Shown piece after piece: positions 51,526 through 55,184 of a DNA stretch of 55,184 nt (position 1 is the first letter of the stretch; each line of letters starts with the position of its first letter). Under the pieces are notes generated by a model. It was not told where the DNA came from, searched no databases, and saw only the letters and a program-made list of their open reading frames with translations. The DNA is from JBHGAV01 sp041946685 (GTDB taxonomy: Bacteria; Acidobacteriota; Terriglobia; Bryobacterales; Bryobacteraceae), in NCBI GenBank assembly GCA_041946685.1, contig JBHGAV010000024.1, forward strand, positions 1-55,184, written 5' to 3'. The position numbers and the translations under genes are program-made.

Positions 51526-52139
51526 CGGCGCCATATTTCCTGTAGCGCCAGGATAGCAGCCTTCGGGTCGGAAGAGAGGTTCACCGCTCGCAACACGCAG
51601 AAGTTCATCGCGCCCTGGGCCAGGACCTGAGGCAAATTGTCTTTGTCGATCCCCCCGATGGGCACCGTGGTCAGGGGGCTCCCGCGGACGATGCGACCCA
51701 TGCGTTCCAGCCCGAGCGTCGGGTCGGGTTTCTCCTTGGTCGGGGTAGGAAAGACCGGGCCGACGCCGATGTAGTCCGGCGCCAGTCCCCGCGCCCGTAG
51801 TTCCTGCTCTTCGTTGTGAGTGGAGAAGCCGAAAACCTTGCCCGGCGAAGGCCACAACCTTCGGGCTTCGCTCAGGCTCATGTCGTCCTGCCCCAGGTGA
51901 ACCCCGTCGGCATCGGTTTCCGCTGCGATCTCAACGCTGTCGTTGACGATGAAGAGAGTACCGCTGCCCGCGGTGACGCTCCGCAGCCTGCGCGCCACCT
52001 CCAGCACCTCCTGGCGCGGTTTCTTCTTCATCCGCAACTGGACATAGCGCACGCCCGTTTCCACAGCTGCCGCCGCGCAGGCTTCGTAGCTGGTCACGGG
52101 ATCGGTGAGAACAAGGTAGAGTCCGAAGATCTCGCTCAT
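51459..52139 (-). CDS. thiE: Thiamine phosphate synthase ThiE
   Basis: A 226-residue ThiE, which joins the pyrimidine (HMP-PP) and thiazole (THZ-P) parts of thiamine. YVQLRMKKK, LFIVNDSVEIA, DGVHLGQDDMS, DYIGVGPVFPTPTK and VPIGGI are all conserved. The last 23 residues (from RYSPAS on) are Ser/Gly/Lys-rich and encoded opposite the end of hom; this tail looks additional to the fold. Last gene of the thiSGHF-E operon, 7 bases after thiF. Confidence 0.93.
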   Translation of the reverse strand: MSEIFGLYLVLTDPVTSYEACAAAAVETGVRYVQLRMKKKPRQEVLEVARRLRSVTAGSGTLFIVNDSVEIAAETDADGVHLGQDDMSLSEARRLWPSPGKVFGFSTHNEEQELRARGLAPDYIGVGPVFPTPTKEKPDPTLGLERMGRIVRGSPLTTVPIGGIDKDNLPQVLAQGAMNFCVLRAVNLSSDPKAAILALQEIWRRYSPASMGSASGGSNRKSRPDI

Positions 52140-52146
52140 ATCTCCA

Positions 52147-52899
52147 TCACGCGCGACTGCCGCACAGACGGCAGGCGGGGTTGCGGGGCGCTGGCACCTC
52201 CCGGAATCTCATGCTCAGGGCATCGTAGGTCAGGAGGCGGTTGGTCAGAAGGCTGCCGGTCCGGAGAAGGTACTTGACGGCCTCGGTGGCTTGAATCGAC
52301 CCGATCACACCGGGCACCGCACCGAGCGGCCCGGCGGGATTGGCGTCGCGCTCATCCGGGGGCGGCGCCTGGTCGAACACGCAGCGGTAGCAGGCGGTCT
52401 CCCCCGGAATCACCGTCAGCGTCTGCCCGAAGAAGCGCGCGATCCCGGCATGGGAATAGGGGCGTCGTGCGGCGTGGCAGGCGTCGGCGATCAGGAACTT
52501 GGCGGCGAAGTTGTCGGTGGCGTCGATGACAAAATCCCACGGGGCGACCAGTTCCGCCGCATCCGACTCCTCCAACCGGCGCGCGGCCGCTTTCACCGTA
52601 ATCTCGGGGTTCAGCGCTGCAATCTTTTCCGCCGCCGAATCCGTTTTGGAGCGGCCGATATCGGCTGTGCGGTGCAAAATCTGGCGCTGCAAATTGCTCG
52701 GCTCGACGCGGTCGTGATCCAGAATCCCGAGGGTGCCGACCCCAGCCGCCGCAAGGTAAAACGCCGCCGGGGAGCCGAGGCCGCCGGCGCCGATCACCAG
52801 CACGCGGGACGCCAACAAGCGTTCCTGTCCGGCCTCGCCGATTTCGGGGAGGGTCAGGTGTCGGGCGTAGCGGTCGCGCTGCTGCCGAGAGAGGCTCAC
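52147..52899 (-). CDS. thiF: ThiF/MoeB-type adenylyltransferase
   Basis: A 250-residue E1-like enzyme that adenylates the C-terminal Gly of ThiS. The nucleotide site is VIGAGGLGSPAAFYLA, the catalytic Arg sits in SNLQRQILH, and IDATDNFAAKFLI is typical. Zinc cysteines are CYRC and CRLCG. GTG start at 52899, overlapping the thiH stop (GTGA). The frame stays open further upstream but lies within thiH. thiF versus moeB is decided by the thiamine operon context. Confidence 0.9.
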   Translation of the reverse strand: MSLSRQQRDRYARHLTLPEIGEAGQERLLASRVLVIGAGGLGSPAAFYLAAAGVGTLGILDHDRVEPSNLQRQILHRTADIGRSKTDSAAEKIAALNPEITVKAAARRLEESDAAELVAPWDFVIDATDNFAAKFLIADACHAARRPYSHAGIARFFGQTLTVIPGETACYRCVFDQAPPPDERDANPAGPLGAVPGVIGSIQATEAVKYLLRTGSLLTNRLLTYDALSMRFREVPAPRNPACRLCGSRA

Positions 52900-54035
52900 G
52901 ATGCCATCGAGGCCGGCACCGGGTCCTCCCGGTACACGGCTTCCCAGTTCTTGAACACGGGTTGCAGTCCCTTGGCCCGCAGGGCGGCGCAGAAGGTCTC
53001 TACGCCGCGATGGTCGTTGACCTCGAACTGCTCGCCCGACGGCGCTGTCTCCGATCCGTATCCGCCGACGGTCGTGCGGCTGGCGACGCTCATCTTCGAG
53101 ATGCCGACTCCTGCCATTCCGTCGCGGAACCCGGGACTCTCGCGCGTGGAGAGCACCAGGGGAACGTCCGGCATGCATATGCGGAAAGCGAAAATGATCT
53201 GCGCCAGCATCCTCTCATCGACCCGGAACTCGCCCGTGTATCCTCCCGCCTCTGGCCGCAGTCTGGGGAAGGAGATGGCCACACCCCCTTTCCAGAAGTT
53301 GCGCCGCAGGTAGGTTGCATGCCGGAAAAGGCTCAACATATCGAACAACGGATCCCCGAGGCCCAGGAGCGCCCCAAGCCCGACGACGCGTATGCCGCCC
53401 GCCAGCGCGCGTGCCGGAGTCTCAAGCCGGTGGAAGTAGTCGCGCTTCTCCCCCCAGCGGTGATTCCGCTCGTATCGCTCGGGCTCGTAGGTTTCCTGGT
53501 ACAGCGTGACCCCGGTGCAGCCGGCGGCGGCCAGGCCGCGGTATTCCTCCGTGGACATTGGAAAGACCTCCACGGCCACGTAAGGGAAATTCGATGCCGC
53601 CACTCCGACCGCGTCGCGCACGTAGGAGAACCCTGCGGTTTTCAGCCGGTCGCCGGTGAGCAGGAGAACCTCCTCGAGTCCCAGGCTTCTGAGCGCGCCC
53701 AGTTCTTCTTCGAGTTCACGCGGCGACAACTTGCGGCGGGCGATCTTGCGGTCGGATGCAAAGCCGCAGTAGGTGCATCCGGCCGGGCAGTAGTTGGAGA
53801 GATACAGGGGCGAGTACAGCGAAATGGTGCGTCCGAAGTGCCGGCGGGTCAGCGCCAGCGCCCGCCGGGCCAGCAGTTCGAGGCGCGCTCCGGCGGCGGG
53901 GGAGAGAAGAGCGGCGAACTCCCGAACTCCGGGGTCGACGGCGTTGAGCGCACGCTCGACCTGCGCCGGTTGCGCTCCCCTGACGGTCTCCAGCCACGGG
54001 ATAGGCGACAGCCAGTCGGGAAGCGGAACGCTCAT
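52896..54035 (-). CDS. thiH: 2-iminoacetate synthase ThiH
   Basis: A 379-residue radical SAM tyrosine lyase that makes dehydroglycine for the thiazole ring. The cluster motif CPAGCTYC is followed by GFASDRKIAR, and VYQET-like TLYQETYEPERY and GIRVVGLGALLGL match ThiH. The use of ThiH in place of the oxygen-dependent glycine oxidase ThiO means the pathway does not need oxygen. It overlaps thiG by four bases and thiF by four. Confidence 0.94.
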   Translation of the reverse strand: MSVPLPDWLSPIPWLETVRGAQPAQVERALNAVDPGVREFAALLSPAAGARLELLARRALALTRRHFGRTISLYSPLYLSNYCPAGCTYCGFASDRKIARRKLSPRELEEELGALRSLGLEEVLLLTGDRLKTAGFSYVRDAVGVAASNFPYVAVEVFPMSTEEYRGLAAAGCTGVTLYQETYEPERYERNHRWGEKRDYFHRLETPARALAGGIRVVGLGALLGLGDPLFDMLSLFRHATYLRRNFWKGGVAISFPRLRPEAGGYTGEFRVDERMLAQIIFAFRICMPDVPLVLSTRESPGFRDGMAGVGISKMSVASRTTVGGYGSETAPSGEQFEVNDHRGVETFCAALRAKGLQPVFKNWEAVYREDPVPASMAS

Positions 54036-54817
54036 CCGGCGCCTCCCGCCAGGAAGGCGGTCAGCGGGCTGGTTGCGGAAGCGGTCTCGCTCCTTGGCAT
54101 GAGGCCCGCTTTCCAGGCGTCGCGCCCGGCTCGAACAGCGGCCGCGAAGGCGCCGGCCATGAGCTCGGGATCCTCCGCCGCGGCGATGGCGCTATTGACC
54201 AGCACGGCATCACCGCCCAGTTCCATGGTCAGCGCGGCCTCCGAGGGCGAGCGAAGACCGGCGTCCACGATTACCGGGACGGAGGCGTCGTGGATGATCT
54301 GCTTCAACATCGCCATCGTCGCCAGCCCCTGCCCGCTGCCGATGGCCGATCCCAAGGGCATGACCGCGGCGCACCCAACGTCTTCCAGACGCTTGGCCAG
54401 GACTGGGTCGGCCGGCATGTACGGAAGCACGACAAAACCCTCGGCGGTCAGGATTTTGGCGGCTTCATAGGTCTCGATGGGATCGGGCAGCAGGTGATGA
54501 GGGTTGGGGTGTATCTCCAGTTTGACAAACGGGCTGCCGCTCAGCTCGCGCCCGATCTGGGCTGCCCGCACCGCTTCTTTGGCGTTCATCGCGCCGGAGG
54601 TGTTCGGAACCAGGGTGACGCCAGGCAGAGCGGAGAGCGGCCCGTACACATCGTCGGCGGGCTGTCCCGGATGAAACCGGCGCAGCGCCACCGTGACCAA
54701 CTCGGCCCCGGAAGCGCGGACGGCGCGGACCATCGTCTCCGTGCTTGAGAACTTGCCGGTGCCGAGCAGCAGCCGGGAGGCGAAGACGCGGTCGCCCAAC
54801 CGCAGACAATCTTCCAC
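54032..54817 (-). CDS. thiG: Thiazole synthase ThiG
   Basis: A 261-residue ThiG, a TIM barrel that builds thiazole phosphate from deoxyxylulose phosphate, dehydroglycine and ThiS thiocarboxylate. SRLLLGTGKF, TVALRR, LVPNTSGAMNAKEAVR, VKLEI (with the imine-forming Lys), CAAVMPLGSAIGSG and VIVDAGLRSPSEAA are present. GTG start at 54817, two bases after the thiS stop. The frame is open 23 codons further up but lies in thiS. Confidence 0.95.
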   Translation of the reverse strand: MEDCLRLGDRVFASRLLLGTGKFSSTETMVRAVRASGAELVTVALRRFHPGQPADDVYGPLSALPGVTLVPNTSGAMNAKEAVRAAQIGRELSGSPFVKLEIHPNPHHLLPDPIETYEAAKILTAEGFVVLPYMPADPVLAKRLEDVGCAAVMPLGSAIGSGQGLATMAMLKQIIHDASVPVIVDAGLRSPSEAALTMELGGDAVLVNSAIAAAEDPELMAGAFAAAVRAGRDAWKAGLMPRSETASATSPLTAFLAGGAG

Positions 54818-54819
54818 GG

Positions 54820-55020
54820 TCAACCTCCGCCTGCGAAGGTGAGGAGTTCCACGCGATCGCCTTCGGCCAGCTTGACCTCCGGCCAACGCCCGCGCGGAGT
54901 CACTTCGCCGTTAAGCACGACCGCGGTGCGCTCCGGCTCGGCCTGGAGCTCTTGAAACAACTCGGCGAGGGTTCCGCTCCCTTCGTGGCGATACGCGTCG
55001 CCATTGACGACCAGATTCAT
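54820..55020 (-). CDS. thiS: Sulfur carrier protein ThiS
   Basis: A 66-residue ubiquitin-fold sulfur carrier. It starts MNLVVNGDAYR and ends in the required Gly-Gly (TFAGGG; the usual last two are GG, here with one extra Gly). EGDRVELL is the conserved last strand. It is the first gene of the thiSGHFE operon. The 110 bases between its start and the tRNA show no recognisable TPP riboswitch. Confidence 0.92.
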   Translation of the reverse strand: MNLVVNGDAYRHEGSGTLAELFQELQAEPERTAVVLNGEVTPRGRWPEVKLAEGDRVELLTFAGGG

Positions 55021-55079
55021 GACGCAAAGGACTCCCTGCCCAGTTCTTAGCCAGTATTCTACACCAGAACGGACGCCAC

Positions 55080-55109
55080 TTGGCCGCCGGCGCGGGCATG
55101 TGCTAGCAT
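55080..55109 (+). promoter_or_regulatory. Candidate promoter of the tRNA-Ser gene
   Basis: TTGGCC at 55080-55085 and TAGCAT at 55104-55109 are spaced by 18 bases and end 23 bases before the tRNA. The -10 matches the consensus at four of six positions, so this is tentative. Confidence 0.35.
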
Positions 55110-55132
55110 CGAAATCGACCCACCAACGCCGC

Positions 55133-55184
55133 GGAGAGGTGGCTGAGTGGTCGAAAGCAGCGGTTTGCTAAACCGTCGTAGGGG
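55133..55184 (+). tRNA. tRNA-Ser(GCU), 5' part, cut by the window end
   Basis: The acceptor strand GGAGAGG starts at 55133, followed by the D arm (GGCTGAGTGG) and an anticodon stem at 55160-55164 and 55172-55176. The loop reads TTGCTAA with anticodon GCT at 55167-55169, so it decodes AGC and AGU serine codons. The long variable arm begins (CGTAGGGG) and the window stops before the T arm. Confidence 0.93.

Noticed and set aside
55021..55132. TPP riboswitch before the thiS operon
   Set aside because: The sequence lacks the conserved thi-box motifs (CTGAGA and the paired ACCTGAT-like region) on the minus strand.
1..55184. CRISPR array or insertion sequence
   Set aside because: No regularly spaced direct repeats and no transposase or terminal inverted repeats were seen; only the integrase tail and the single palindromic element suggest mobile DNA.

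Overview
This 55 kb window is GC-rich and almost fully coding. It looks like the chromosome of a free-living Gram-negative-type bacterium. Many secreted hydrolases with Sec or Tat signals, an AsmA-type envelope protein, MauG-type cytochromes, a tannase-family esterase and DUF5060/DUF4038 glycosidase-like enzymes suggest an Acidobacteriota member (Bryobacterales/Solibacter-like). That assignment is inferred from gene content; no rRNA or other marker is present to prove it.

Layout. At 62-214 there is a decayed tyrosine-recombinase tail, followed by two secreted esterases (302-2963) and a periplasmic M48 protease (3051-4034). Positions 4148-13651 hold two copies of an ATPase plus MscS channel module around a run of AI-2E-family permease, pyruvate kinase and an SLC13 permease interrupted by an in-frame TGA. 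The copy at 9876-13651 is intact. In the copy at 4148-5334 the MscS gene is intact but its ATPase partner is reduced to a 110-residue remnant that joins an N-terminal and a C-terminal segment of the large ATPase. A cupin gene follows. Positions 14441-19773 form a nickel locus: NikR, a His-rich 61-residue protein, a NikMN-Q-O type ECF importer with a His-rich ATPase tail, and a divergent second ECF importer (S-T-A) of unknown substrate. A NikR-like inverted repeat lies between the two importers.

Positions 19802-31849 are a block of exported enzymes: a beta-lactamase-fold hydrolase with a mutarotase-like partner, a four-gene operon of ThuA, DUF362, an unknown protein and a DUF5060/DUF4038 protein, a type B carboxylesterase, an alpha/beta hydrolase and an SGNH hydrolase. 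Then come a haem-binding protein with a di-haem peroxidase (31920-33432), AsmA, an MFS exporter coupled to queC-queE, a copper-type P1B ATPase, and a coupled pair of a UPF0182 membrane protein and a PEP-utilising (rifampin phosphotransferase-like) enzyme. A palindromic intergenic repeat, a Cys-rich unknown protein and a MazF/antitoxin pair follow.

The right end is core metabolism: pyrR-pyrB-pyrC (pyrimidines), homoserine dehydrogenase on a possibly leaderless transcript, and thiS-thiG-thiH-thiF-thiE (thiamine thiazole synthesis), ending in the 5' part of a tRNA-Ser(GCU) cut by the window edge.

The least expected structure is the duplicated ATPase-MscS module with its internally deleted copy. 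The paired ECF importers sharing a candidate nickel operator come next.
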